A DNA stretch of 64,000 bases. Source: Strix aluco. Its lineage: Eukaryota; Chordata; Aves; Strigiformes; Strigidae. The position numbers were made by a program, and so were the translations under genes. The stretch lies in NCBI RefSeq assembly GCF_031877795.1, contig NC_133932.1, positions 37,649,180-37,713,179 on the forward strand, written 5' to 3'. A model generated the notes under the pieces. The model saw nothing but the letters and a program-made list of their open reading frames with translations, had not been told where the DNA came from and made no database searches. Every line of letters begins with the position of its first letter. Positions within the stretch are counted from its first letter, which is position 1. Positions 21,401 through 35,578 of this stretch are shown here, piece after piece.

Positions 21401-24400
21401 CTTTTCATCAAAGGTTGCTAGGTGTTTGTTGATTTGAATAGAATATTTTATTTCCAAGCCACTGCTATTGTATGTGTTGGGTTTTTTTGGGGGGATGACT
21501 TGGAAAATGTCTCAGTGTTTACATGTTTTATCTCTTCTCTGTAGCTTTGCTACAGAAGAACTTGTAATAGTGTGGCAAGGCCCAGACACTGGGTATGTAA
21601 ATCATGAGGCACCCACTTCTTGGCTGAAGAGGATTGAGAGAAGGTGGCTGTGTGCATCAGAGGAAAGCTATGCCTTTCTTCATCCTGTCAGTTACAACAG
21701 AACCTTAAATTCACTGAGCCATGTAATGCTTTCTTCTCTGCAAGACATAGGATCTTCTAATGAAGATAACATACATTCTCCCTCTTTCTGAGAAAAGGTG
21801 TTCTGTTTCTTTTTCTTCAGTTGTTTGGACACTGGGTTTCTAAAGACATAAGTAGAAAATAGGTCAAATCATAACCAACACATCCTTTTCCCCCTTCTTC
21901 CTCTACTTTTAAGAAAACCAGTCTTTTCCATCTCTTTCCATAAGAGAAATAGAGACAGACTATATATATAGGCTACCTTTCTCTTAAGAAAATAAATAGC
22001 AATCTTGATGGAATAAACTCAGAGCAAGGAACTGCAGAAGAGTTGCAGTTGTGAAGCTTACTATTTATGACAGGATTTGAGGTAACAATTTATCCCCACT
22101 CTCTCATGTTTGCTCCTTCTCAGACCAGACTAGTCTACTTATAGGTAAATGGGGGAAGTGTCATATAAGCCATGTCTTTGGCTGGTGCTATCTCATCTGA
22201 TCAATTCATACTAAGTGGATATAGCCTTATTTATGGACTAGTATGGAATATGGAGGAAGAAGCACAAGTTTAGTCAGAAGAAATGAAAATTGTCTGCCTG
22301 CATGCCTTGAATATTGGTTACAGCTGAGCTGTCTTTCCTCTTAGAGAAAAGTATTTTACAGACACTGAATGTTCTTACATTATCACTTTAGTATATAGTG
22401 CATGAAACATGAATGCTGAAACTCACTGCTATGGTGAGTACTGTGGTAGTAGACAAATTGATGTTGGAAATCTCTTTTGTTTCTTTCAGTTTTAACAAAA
22501 AGGGGGGGAAAAAAACACCTGAAGGGTGGTGTCCTTCAGTCTGACTTTGGAAACTTCAAAGATTCCTGGACTGAGACAGCAAGCTGGTGAGAAGGGTGGC
22601 ACCTGGTATGAGGGCTTCAGATTTTCTAGTGTATGGAGAGACAGAGCTGTAACTATGGCAAAATGTATGCAAGTGTGTGTTTAGTGTCTTTAACACGGAG
22701 TCTTAGTGTCCTAATGCCTGACAGAAAGGTCTGAGCTGTTTTGTCACCAGCCTTATTTGCTGCTCCTTGTCTGGCAGGTTTGAATGTAGTTGTGCTGTGA
22801 GCCACTGCTGGATAGTGCCAACAGGACTAGAAAGCAGCAGTAATAGACCCAGAGAAAGCTGAACCAAATGTACAGGTTAACCTAACAGCTTAAACTTAGG
22901 AGGGGCATGCACTGCTGTGTACTGGAGCAGGGCAAGGCTGTGCTGGCTCACAGCACAACATGAGTCTCCTAAAAGTGAGGAAGAGGGGAGACCTGTGGGG
23001 ATCCTGGCTAGCTGTACACACTGGTGTGGATGTATTTGGAGGTATTTTAGGTGCACCTTTTCTGAGAATGATGGAGCACAGTTCAGAAATGTCCAAGCTA
23101 TCACTGACTAGGGCTATTTCTGGAAACAAGACAATTCTGTTATGCTAAAGCTTGTTAACCTTGACAAGAGTTAGCAGGCTCTTCTGGAGTGAGGCAGTGA
23201 GACAGCTGGAACAGTCCTGTCAAGTCAGCATCTCCAATAGGAACTAGTAGGATTGCACATGAGAAGCAGTTTTTCACATAAAGTGTTTTAGTTTTGTAGA
23301 GGGTGGAGGAAAACTTTAAAGGAAATTGGGGATCTGCACAATCACTGGGCAGAGTGCTGGAAAGCAGACAGTACCTGCTGCTAATGCTTGGGGATGATTT
23401 GCATATTTGGGTTCTCCATGACCTACAAAATAAGCCTTGCTACCCAGCAGGTACCTGGGCACCTGGCTGTCAATCTGCCTTGGTGATGCTTGGTTCTCTA
23501 TGAATCTAACACTAGAGGGATTACCAGGCATTGAAATAGTAGTTGGCAGCATTCTGACTACAGGAGAAGATACATTTCAAGGAAAAGGCTATCAAGATCG
23601 TGATAACTCCTAAATTGGCACAAGTGTGTAACTAAGGAGATGAGGCAAAAATGAAGAGATCTGAGGACATCTTTGACTCCTTGAGGATTTTGGTGATATT
23701 GGACCTTCTCCTAGTGGCACTCAGGATATGAAGGAAGGCCAGTGATTTGTGAGGATGTCTTTATAGCTATCATAGCACTTTGCCACAGAAAGTTTGGCTT
23801 CAGTGAATTGGTGTTTCTGATCCAGACTTATTGATCCATTCTTGATGGATACCACTGCCCACATATTGCTGTACCTTTGTGTCTCTACTAAGAAGCTGTG
23901 TGTGTTTCAGCAAAGCCCTCGATAGACAGCACATTGAGGCTGTGTTGATAGATGAGTGCCCTTTTCTACTAGGGGATGCAGGAGTTGGGCTTTGGATGTC
24001 CAGGGTGGACTTCTCTTTAGAAGGGACCAAACAAGCCAAGTGCAGACTTTCGGACAGATGCAACATAATCTGATGGAGAGAAGCCTGGCTGAGATGAACC
24101 AGAGTGCAATGCCTAGCTAAACATGAAAACACATTTGAAAATGCTGAAGTCCAAGTTTGGGTGGGGCAGTAGAGGAGAGGTACAGAGACAGGAAAAAAAA
24201 TTCTCATAAAATTCACAAGCATGTCTTTCACTTGAATTCTCTAGCTTGAATGTTTCAAGTAATGGGATTCTTTCTGTCTCTCTTGCTTTCTTTTGTAGAA
24301 AACATGCTTTTCTTTCAAATCCTCAGGATTAAATGATTTTTGTTTTAAAATACTGAATGCTCTGGTTGTTGACTGTTAAGCACATAATTTTAACACTAAT

Positions 24401-26960
24401 TGAAATACTGTGTAGAATGCCTTTTATTTGAATTTAAGAGATAGTATGTGGTGTTCTGGTAATCTGAATTATGTTGAAATCTGGTTCCTTGAATGCCAAA
24501 CATAAATTAGTAAAATGCGAAGTAAAGGGAGACAGAAGATGGAAACTGCTACAAATTAGAAACATTAACCTGATACAAAGGAGGAGGAAGAGCTTACTAG
24601 GCAAGAGGGGTGGCTAGGCAGGCAGTTTTCTGCAGATGACATGGTGGAAAAATAAGATGTGGCTTTATAGCTGCTTTACACACATCACTACTCCACTCAG
24701 ATTTGACAGATACACACCACCAGAAAAAAGAGCAAACACACTGTTGGTTTGGCACGCTTTAAAATGCATGTGCCAGCACACATGTGCTGCAGTTTAAGCA
24801 GGGCAGCCAAATACCTAAGGCAGGCCAGCTTCATGCCAATTTTAATTTGCTAGTCAGACTTGGCTAACTATCACTTTCCTTCAGCAAGCTACTGGACAGC
24901 ATGAACATCCAAGCCAAACTGAATGAAGCTCTTGGATTACAGGAGATCCTCTCTTTGTTTCACAGGGCTTTTATTCTGAGCACTGTTTTGTATTCTTTGC
25001 TTGGACTAAAAGCTTGGTGCATGTCCATCTTGGAACTGGAATTACAGGATGGATCTGCAGATGCAGAAACATTGGTAGCAAAGGATCTAGCATTAAGGTT
25101 GTAAATTGCAAAAAAGTTGCAAATTATCTGAATTCTAGCAGTCATGCTATGTAAGTCTTTAATAGATATTTTTGACTGCAGTGTCAGGCAGCACACAGCT
25201 GGATTTAAGTGAATGTTATCTGCTTTCTGCATGAAACTTAGGGAACCTATTTTCTGTCTAGGTACAGGATGGGTATGTTAGAATATTAACAAAATGAATG
25301 CACGACTGTTTTCTAGAGAAGCACGCTAGGGTCCTTTTTTAATGGCATTACATGATGGCTTGCCATGTTCATGTGTGAATAAGGTGAAAATGTCTAGCTG
25401 GGTAACAATATTCTTTCACTTCCTATGCAAGGCACAAAGTGCAGTATTGGAGCCTGATACATAAAGGGAGACTGAAGACACAAAGAATGACTATTTGGTG
25501 TGGAGAAACTTGCAAGTTTTCATTGAACTTGAATTGCAAAACAGTTCTTTGGAGGGAGAGTGTTTGAAACAAAGTGGGGGAGCTTTTGCTAAATCTGCCT
25601 GACCATGTTTCCCCTGGACTTATTCTGTGGCTAGGGCATTACAGGGACTGCAGAGCACTTACTCTTGGGGCACGTAACCTGGTGGGTCTGTCCTGAGGCC
25701 AGGGACCTTGGGAAATACCTACAGCTGCTCAGTGAAAATTGCTTTCTTATCTTCTCTGCTGCTGTTAACAATGAAGCTGATAGCAGCATCAATTTCACTG
25801 AACAGCTGCAGGGTCCTGGGAGCTTCTGATTTATGGAAATCTCTATTTTTTGGCCAGCTCTTGGACAGAGTTAGTGACCTGGCTTTTCTTGTGCTTGCTG
25901 TATGTGAGCCTATTTGATTGCTGTCTCTGATTCCTGGCAATCAAGGTGACCTTGTGCATCGCCCTGTCCATTTTTCTTTTTAGTATGGCAAAATTGTTTC
26001 TAATTGCTTGGCTGTGGCTTAGACTCGTAGCAGCTCTACCAAAGTCTCAGCGGGTCATTTCTGATACAGACTAGAACAATGTGGTACAAATCCTGTCAAG
26101 CAAGGCCCCATTTCGAGGCAGCTCCAGCAGCCAATTCAAGGTTCCTCGCGTATGAATCTCCTCATGGCACAGAGCCAGAGATAACAGGTTTGCATTTTCT
26201 CTTGGTGCAGCCCCTGGGCAGGGTGTCCTGCCATTGCTTCAGCACACTCTCAGTCCAGTGATTCCCCTGATACTGGAATAGCCATAAAGAAGCTACTGTC
26301 AATTGCAGATGGCTGGGGAGCTGCTCAGAGTTGCTCTCTGTGACCAGACTGACTGCCCAGGGGTTTGAAGGAGTAGAGTAAGTGATGCATAAACATCCTT
26401 GCTACTTCGTCTTGTTCTTGTCTTGAAAATCAGAAGGCTTTGCCCTAGGGTTGAGGCAGAAAGTTCCTTTGCATGGCAACTTGAAACTGCCATAATTAAT
26501 ACATTTTAACAACCCAGCTGGCTGTATATTAGTGCAGTCTAACAGACTGTAACCTCTGAAATATGTAGGGAAATGGGAAGAAAGTAAGAACAAACTTTTT
26601 AATTGTACAACTGGAAAGAAAACCGAAAATGCCAACAGAAACTCCAGAATTTTTGCAGTCTGGGAAGAAGCAGCCTGTTTTAATAATGATAGCCAATGTG
26701 ATCAGATACAAAGCAATTTGTCAGTGCAGACTTTTGCTGTTAATAACCCAAGCTGTCCCTTGAAGACAGCCTCTAACTCAATTACAGCTGGCTTTGTAGC
26801 TCAGCAAATTAAATTACCCTAAACTTCAGAAGGGTTTGGAAGAATGAAATATAAAGTAAATATTTGTTATGGAAGCACCATCTGTAATCAGTTATACTAT
26901 GCCTAGGTAAGGACTCTGACCCCTTAATTGGCTTAGGGCACTCTTCCTATCTGGGGATAG

Positions 26961-26985
26961 GATACCCAAGGATACCCAAGATACC
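26961..26985 (+). repeat. 10-bp tandem repeat (GATACCCAAG)
   Basis: Two perfect copies of GATACCCAAG (26961-26970 and 26971-26980) are followed by a partial third, ATACC. It is a minor local duplication in intron 1. Confidence 0.85.
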
Positions 26986-27344
26986 ATCTGAATCTAAATG
27001 CTCTTCCCAGATCCCCAAGGTTCTCTTTGCTCTTAATCAGATGCCACAGTCAGTTGCCATTAACTGTCTGTATTGCCTGCACAGGTGGCCAAGGCTTATA
27101 ATTTAGGCTACACGGATGGACCCATGTTGCTCCATGTTTTACTCCTTTGCAGAGTAAAGATTGCTAGGAGGCAATGGAACATCACAGGGAGATGCAGCTT
27201 GCTGTGTTTCATGGTATGAAGCACTGACTTGCTCCAATTCAGTTCCCAGAACAAAATTGCAGAGCCTCCTTCCCATGGTACTAGCTGCTGCCTGTTCTGT
27301 TACCCTGGTACAACTGTTTGTGGATCAGAGACATCAACTACATG

Positions 27345-27395
27345 ACTGAAATGATCGAGCTAAATACATAGCTTGTTTCTGTTGATCATTTCAGT
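27345..27395. repeat. Perfect 12-bp inverted repeat, 27-nt loop
   Basis: ACTGAAATGATC (27345-27356) and its exact reverse complement GATCATTTCAGT (27384-27395) are separated by 27 nt. The arms would form a stable short hairpin in the nascent PCP4 transcript. The stem is too short for a typical microRNA precursor. Confidence 0.85.
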
Positions 27396-30300
27396 GATTG
27401 TTTTCAACACAGCTTTGCTGAAGGGTTATTTTTAGCTTGAATAATTTTAGTGCTCTTCTTTTCTGTATGACCTTGCAAACAAATGTAGGCGAACAAACGA
27501 GGCCTTGGGGATGGGGAAGTGTGGCTGGCTTGGGCTAGACTGGGAAGTAGGAGTTCTTAAGGCAGGTTTCCTGCCCAAAAGTGCCATTTCTGGCACTGTA
27601 GTGCCAGGTCTGATGCTACCAATAGATAAGAAATAACAGGAGAAAAAAGGAAGAGACCACCTTAACCTCGGTCATTTTTCATTTATGCCATTTAGCTTAA
27701 TCAATTCTTATGTAATTGAAATATTCCTCTTGGGTCACCTTGATGTTTATTCCGTATCAATTTCTAGTGTAATTAGGATATGGGCTGTGTCACCAGTGTC
27801 CAAATGAGAGCTGAGGTATTTTCTGGGGGAAGTGGTGAGAGCATGTCTAATCTGTAGTTGATTTTGCCCTCTTTGTCCTTTGCTAAACAAAACCTAACGT
27901 GCAGTTTAGAGAAACTCCACAGTACCACACTGAGGTTCCAACTCTACTCATGCGAGTAATTCTGCTGAATTGAAGACAACTACTTGCTCACATATGAGTT
28001 ACCCCTGTAAATAAGCCTTGCAGAATCAAATCCTCCATTTCCTGTAGAGAAAAAGGGATTACTTCTCATGGCTGGCATGGTAATTAACAGGATTTGGGAA
28101 ATACATTCTTGCAGCTGCTTTCAAAATTAACTTCAAAGATTCCATTAATCCTTGCCTCAGAAAAAAATGATTACAATGTCTTTGGAAAAATACCTGCTTA
28201 ATAATGTTTTAATTCAAAATATGCTAATAACATAAATATTAAGCAAGCTACTGTTTGTGCTAATTATGTTGACTACATTTGGTGTTGGTGTAAATATTCA
28301 GTTTAGAACATTATATTGAATCTGAATACAAAATCAGCAGGTTCTCACTGTGCTGATTTATAAATTACAGCCCAGTGTTGGCAGAAGTGGGGCACAGTGG
28401 AAGTTGTTCTCTGTGCTATTAGAATACTTAAAAAAAGCACTGTAAGTGGGTTCTTACATCCCAGGCAGTGATTCTCTCTGCCCATTTTCATTAGGTGCCT
28501 CCTTATTTAACTGGAAAGCATGCTGGGTGCTGAAGTTCTGTGTATGCTCCGGAGTGCCTGTTCTGGGGACTGACTTCAAGCCAAAAGCTCTGTCTGGACA
28601 AAAGTGAACAAATCACACCTCTTAAATTGAGGCAAATGCCCCGAGCTCTGTGAGCAACCCTGTGATTAAGGCACTCTGCCCATTGCATGGAGTAGCATTT
28701 TTGCATACATGTGTAAACAAAATCTGTGTTTTACATGGACAATGACCACACTGCAAAAAAACCCCAACCCTGGAGCAGGGACTGAAACCCTGTTTTTCAA
28801 CTACCCTGAGAAGCCTCAGCTTCAATGTTACTCCTTCAATTGGTTTTTCTGTGCCTGGTTGTCCAGTGAATCAGCAGGAGGGCCAGGGCCTTCCACTAGC
28901 ATGCCTCCCTGTGCTGTCTCATGGGATCTGTGGGTTCACCCTGACTAAGCAGTACCTAAACCTGCATGTCCTCCTTCCTGGGGAAATGCACCAACTAGTA
29001 CATCAGCAGTCAACCTGATAAATTGTCTGCTTCTCACACAGGCTGCAGCTTGTATGGACAGCTATACCTTGAATATACTGCTTTCCTTCTGCATTTGAAA
29101 GTAGTGTTTGAGGCTTAATTTGCACCAGTGTAAAAGTCAAAGATGCAAGCATATGAATCCTGAGGTCCAGGTTGTGTTCTATATAAAAGGATGAAAGGAA
29201 ATTACAAAGAGATTGTATCTTGCCCAGATCACTGTGATAGTAAGAGCCAGACACTGATCCACAGTGTCTAGAAGGAAAATAATCTGTAGTTATCCACAGC
29301 CTTGTTGTTAATTTCTGACAAACACTACTGTGGTTTCTAGGATGACAATGTGCATGTGTGTGCATACTCATGTGCCTTCAGTGAGTGCAGAAGTCATAGA
29401 AAACCAGTGCTGGTCACTGTGCCAACTTTTAGCCACTGCAGTTTGAATCCCATCAGTTCATCTCAGTCCACCTGTGAAGTTTTAATTTATTAAAATAGTT
29501 ATAAGAGAGCCTTAACAAAGTTAAGGACGATCAAGAGCTAGTCAAGTAGAACACTGCTTGACCCATGAAGATAATTACAGAAATTGTCACAGTGCCAGGG
29601 ATCGTTTAATTTTGACAGCCAGTATTGAAAGATGGATTCTGGCACTCTTGCTCTGGCAATATCATGCTTCCCTGGAAGTGCAAGACAGCCAGAAAAGTGG
29701 CAATAGAAAACTCCCTTTGTGTAAAGGAGCATGCAGAGAAGGTGCTACATAGGTGAGAGTAGAGGCCATATCCTGAAGAACTGAGATCCTAGGGTGAGAA
29801 CAGCCAGGGAAAAGTGGTAGTCTCCGGAAAGCTACTTCTACCAGAAATGTAAGTTTGGTCATAACCAGGAGTGGACTCCTTTGTACTGGAGTATATATTG
29901 ATAAGCATTTTTCCTTTCTGTCAGTTGCCTAGAAAATGTGGTCTGCAATTTCTTACAATGATGTGTAAGACAGACGTAATGGACACATTATGAAATGTAC
30001 CCATCTTTCAGACAAAATATTGGCTAGATGTTCTGTACCTGATGCAATTACCTTAAATGTGGGCTTTGAAGGTCACTTTCATCTCTTAAATATTCAGTAT
30101 CATGTCTATAAAAATGTGGGGGGGAAAAAATGGAGTAACTTGTAAGGGATGGACAAATAGACCAGGGAGGAAAGTTTGCTTGTGTAGCTTCTAACGTGAT
30201 TTTCATTACTACATTCAAGCTTCTCTCTGGGATTCTTCAGTTCTGTCTGCAGATGTGCTTTAGGTGACTAGCTGTTAGTGATGTGAATGAACCTGTCTGT

Positions 30301-30645
30301 ACATTACAGAAGTTGGTTTGGGGTTTGCCATCTGGCTGTACTGCAGACCAATTTTGTGAAGAATTATAATAGGAGAGAATGAGTGAAATGGCAGAATTTG
30401 TGCGTGGCTTTCCAGCAGTATACTTTCTCCCAGCTGTTCATATTCTTGCTTTTTGATGCATAACTTCAAAAAAAACAGCGGTGCTAAAATTCCAGTCCCA
30501 GTACTTAGAGGCCAGGTACCCCTTGCAACTTCAGCAAACAGGAATCTTTGTCACAGCAACATCATTTTTGCTGCTCTTAACTTTTTATCTTAAACATGGT
30601 AATATATTTTGTCCTTCTTTCTGTGTTGTGGTTAAGAGTAAAGTT

Positions 30646-30667
30646 TTTCACACTTAAAAGTGTGAAA
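30646..30667. repeat. Near-palindrome TTTCACACTT-AA-AAGTGTGAAA (T-box-like)
   Basis: The 10-bp arms TTTCACACTT (30646-30655) and AAGTGTGAAA (30658-30667) are perfect reverse complements with a 2-bp spacer. Each arm resembles a T-box half-site (TTTCACACCT), arranged as in the Brachyury palindrome but with two extra central base pairs and C replaced by T at the ninth arm position. It could be a T-box or NKX-type regulatory site in intron 1. Function is an inference. Confidence 0.5.
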
Positions 30668-33600
30668 TGCTGAGTGCTATAGTTTCAAGTCAATACATGA
30701 CACTAGAAAGAGGTTATCAAACATAGTGAAACAGAAGTCTGCAGTAAAGAAAAGTTTAACCTAATTAATCACATTGAAATCCTGAATTCTGCAGAGTGTA
30801 TACACTCATCCCAGGTCATAGCTGCTTGGTTCTTGCCCCTACTTAGATTTTGGCTCTTCATTTAGTTTCTGACATAGCTTGTGTTCTTCACTAGAGCATG
30901 AAAGAGAAACAATTGCAAAATTCCCATTGATTTCAGTTGGCTCAGGATATTGCCTCATTGCATAATTATTGTCAAGTGGCATGTACACATAATGTATTGA
31001 TCTACTGACAGTAGCTGATGTTTCCCTCAATGCCCATGCTTGTTTTTAAAGTGAATATATTTCTGTTCTTTTTCAATAGCAAAAATTATACTTGCTGTTA
31101 AAAAGCATGGAAAACTTTGGATTCTTAGAACCAGGGGAGTTGCATATAATATGCTTGGACAGGAGGGACATGGAAATGGAGACAGTGAATTATGTAGGAT
31201 GTAGGTCCCACATTTGATAGTCTGGTTTTTCATAGTTCTGTGTTTTTAATCTAGATTTGTCTAATTCTTTAGTTTGTAGGAAGCATGCATGCTAATGAAA
31301 TGCCCTAGAAATTCCACCTAGGGGAAACTAAAAAAACATACTATCAACCTTCAGACAGTAGTGGATATGGAAGAAGTATGCTTTGGAATCATACTGATGC
31401 CTATAGTCTAATGAACCTCAACTGAGGCTTACTTCAGTAGTCCAAAACTCTCAGTGTCTTCAAAGATCAACCAACACTAAAGATCAGCCTTTTAAAACTT
31501 TTTCTTACATTGTACCTGGATAAAGTCAACCCTAATTGTCCTAAGTTGAGGAACTGTACAGTAAGTATCTTGTCCTGAAAACAGCAGGTAGAAATTGCTG
31601 TTGCTCCTGATCATTCCGCTGTTGACTAAGAAGCTTTTCTTGCTTGGAAAACATGGAAAGTTCTTAAGCAGATATTTACAGTGACATTTTCATTTGCAGA
31701 AAGGTTATAAACTTTATAAATTTGTAAAATGTATTTTTCAGTACTTTTTTCATTTTAAGGCTAAAGCAGCTAAACTCTTTAATTAAAGCAGAAGGCTGTG
31801 AAATAAGGTGCTTATGAAATAGTTTAGTTTGTGTCAATTTATGTGTCTTACAGAGAAAATTTTGTATAGAGAACAGATGATAGTCCAGAACAAAGGCTTA
31901 TTTGGCACACAGCTGGCTGACCCACAGCCATTTTTGTGCTGCATTGTACAAGCATGTATTTCCTTCTGTCACACATGTAATACCTTTTGTTAGGGATGGA
32001 CTTAATTACAAAACAAGGCTTAAGAAAAGCTTAGTATATGCACAGACTTGTCAATCAGTACAGAACATCCTAATAACATTTCATATGTCAATGAAATGAC
32101 ATTTTTGTCCCAATCCAAGTCTACACTGACTTTCTGCTATTCACTTTACAAAAACTTTCAACCTTTTCTATTCTTTTAATTCTACCCTTGGATGCTCTTT
32201 CATTCTTTGTTGTAGAAATAATATATTTTTGAAAATTTTCAGGCACTGCCTTACTGGGATACAGTCTGCTGTACCTTGTTGGCCCTGCACTGAGATGAAG
32301 AAGCAGAATAATGTCATTACTGTAAGGGCTCATTTGTCAGAGAACTTTCTGGCAGCTTTGTGTCCCTGATCTTGGGGCTTCTGTGGCTCATTGAAAAACA
32401 AACAACCTCTCTGCCCTCAAAAATTCTGTAATCAACACCTGGCTACAATCCCTAACACTGAGGTGCTAATTGGAAGCATAACTGAAAAGGTCAGGCTATT
32501 CCAAGGCAAGAATAGAATGTAAGATTAAAGGCAAAAATTAGGCTTGGGGGTGCAGGAGGGGTGAGAAGAATGAGTAGAAAAGCTGCTGCAGTAATTTAAC
32601 ATTCTTCTTGAAAAGTCCTCTGGGCTGCAAATTTACTTTTGACCTTGGTTTGTACACCTAAGGGACTAATTTAGTACAGTTTTACATACCACATTAACTA
32701 GCTGCTGTGTATAGCACTGAGAATTTAACAGGAAAGTGAACCTGGTCTTTTCTTACTGGGATTTTGGACATATGGCAGTAGTCCTTTTTCCTTCCTTTTC
32801 TGACAAATTGGGAGTGACTCTGATTTTTGGAGACATTTTTAATGATGTGCCTTTGATGTTCTTTAAAACCACTGAGTTAAAAATTAATATAGCCCCAAGC
32901 AGTCATAAACTGTTTCCTCCCACGCAACATAGCAACAAAACTGTTTATCCTGTTTTACTGTATAATCATTACAGTTTTGCACTCGTGTTCACTTTGGCTT
33001 GATGTTTCTTCTTCGATGCCTAGTGGAAAGCTTATTCAATGTTTTTGTCCTACTGCTTGCCTTAAAATGCTGGAGAATTTTAGAAGCAATCTTTGAATGA
33101 AGGAAGCTAGCTACAAGTTATACGAAACAAAGCATTAGACTGCTTTTATCTTGTAAAATATGGTCAACAACTTAGGGATTTTCTTTTTAAAAACAAACCC
33201 CAGAAATTAATATTTTCCTGTATTTCACAGATTTTAATTTGATCTATTGCATCTGGGCAAAATACCTGTTATACCAGCTTTTGGAGGGCTTTCATCCATT
33301 GCTTCCTGAAAATACCTCTAGTAACTCTTCCTCATGTTTAGTCCTCTTGTGCTCTGAAGGACATAAAGCTAAGCTTTTTGGAGCCTGTGGTAGCATCATG
33401 AAAGGTGATGAAAGAAGCAAGAAGTTCCAGCTCCTAATAATATCAGCGTCTTGAAAATGTTTAAAAAAAATAGGTCCACTGAATGTATTGAAATCAAAGG
33501 CTAAAGGCTCTGCAGGTGGATGATGACACTATATAGCTTTTTTATAAGTTACAATGCCTTGTTAATGGGAAACTGATTTTCACTTTCAAATCCATTGCAC

Positions 33601-35578
33601 TCACTTAGAAGACAGCACAGTGCTTATAATCAAAATATGTATATAACTGAAGGAAAGACTATCAAAGCTTGTTGGCAGACTTTCAGGCTTCATTCTGTAT
33701 ATGTTCAGCGGTCACCAATCAAACGAATGGCTGTAGATACTTAGACTGATTTCAGACTTAAAGAAAAAATCTTGATCTCATGAACAGAAAAAACTTCATT
33801 GACCAAAGCTAAGTTTTTATTTGTTTTCTTTGACAACTTTCTCTCCTCCCTGAGGGGAAATCCTGAGATACAAAGTAAATGTGTGGAACCATATTCCAGC
33901 ACTCCATCAATAGCAGACCAACCTGACAGGTGTAGCCTAGGGAGGAAAAAGAAGCTTTCATAAAGACTAAGTAGCACAGCCTGAAATGCTCAGGAAATAA
34001 GATAACTTGAAGAAGCATTAAAAATAAACAGGGGAGGAAAAAGCAATAATTATGATTTTATAGATGGGGAAAAATCCAGTATTTGTGTTCTTGAGAGGTC
34101 CCAGTAAATTAACACTGAAATCTAGCTTCAAGTGTGGATTGAAATATGGAAATATTAACTGAACCTTAAATAAAGACATAAAGGTTAATATCTAGCAAAA
34201 CTGGTTGGTGGGTGGATTTATGGATTTCTGGCTGTTGGTAACTTACACTTTTGTAAAAGATGTTTATCCCTTTAGAATTCCATCCTTTGTTATGGGTCAA
34301 GTTCTCTCCTATTTTAGCTCTGAGGCTCCAGGGAGAAATAAATATATTTCCATCGTATGGGGAGACTGTATCTGTGGTTATAGACTCAGTTGTTTTCTCT
34401 AGGGATGCTCTGTCTCATTGCACGGAGTGAAGATGAGCAGAGCCAGTAGAGCAGAGATATAGGCACTGAAGTCTGCCACAGAGAAGACGAGAAACCCCAC
34501 CATTGACATGTGGATGCATGATAGACCATATGAGCTCTTCTGTATTCTCCTGGGGCATTTGAAGAGCTTTATTTTCCCTCTGGCTTCTATAATAGGAGCT
34601 AAGAGTACACATGAAAGTTTTGTACTTACATTGTGAGTAGCTCCATATAAGCAGAAGACCCTGAAAATACCGCTGCTGTGGGAGATGGACAGAAACCAGA
34701 GCAGTAGAGAAGGCTTTAACCAGATATTCTAGAGTAAATACCTTCAGATAAGTATGCCTGTATGAATTTTCTTAAGTGAATCAACATGACTGTCCATATT
34801 TTGGTACAACTGATTTGGTTTGCAGTGCTACTGTAGCTGTTAACTTTCCTGAGGATGTGCTGCCTCTGGCTGAATGCAGCTGTATTTATTCACTGAATTT
34901 AATACTTCTAGTTTTTTTACATGTACAACCTTAGAGGAGGAATTATTTAGTCTATTTCAGTAATACACCCAAGTACAAATAATTTTGCATAATAAAGATG
35001 AAGTTTTGCCATACTTAAAGTACCTTACTTCCACCTGTGAGATGCTCCCTCTGGGGGATGCAGCATAACTTTCATAGTGACCATTCCTAAGCTAGAAAAC
35101 TACCTAGTAGTGTAATCACACTAGTACAGCCCTGCCACTGTGAATATTTATTTGGATTGCACTGGTGTTTGCCACGTGTTACTTAGTAGAATGACTTAAA
35201 TCAGCTTGTTTCATGGAAAGTCATGAGGCTATTCCTTGGTCAGAGTGAATTGAAGTGGGAAGTTCCATCTCCACTTGTGGCCAAAGTCAGGTCAGAGAAT
35301 CAGGGAAACGGAGGCACAACAGGGACCTGAAGAATGTCCTACTGTAGCTCATACCCTTGCACTGCTGGAAACTTGATTATGCATATCCCATCACTAATGT
35401 GATAATTATATACAGTTGCACACATACAGCTGAACCTAAATGGTACTAAGCATTCCTGTTCTGACTGGTAGTGTTTCAGAGCAACACTGCATGAGAGTGA
35501 ATGACTATCCAAGGTATCGAGGAGAAATCAGGGAGTAACTGCTAGTAATTTCAAGAGAAAAATGCACATTTAAGTTTG

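Noticed and set aside
23800-24231. 143-codon open frame on the minus strand in intron 1
   Set aside because: No domain is recognisable; the predicted protein is low in conserved features and there are no promoter or splice signals.
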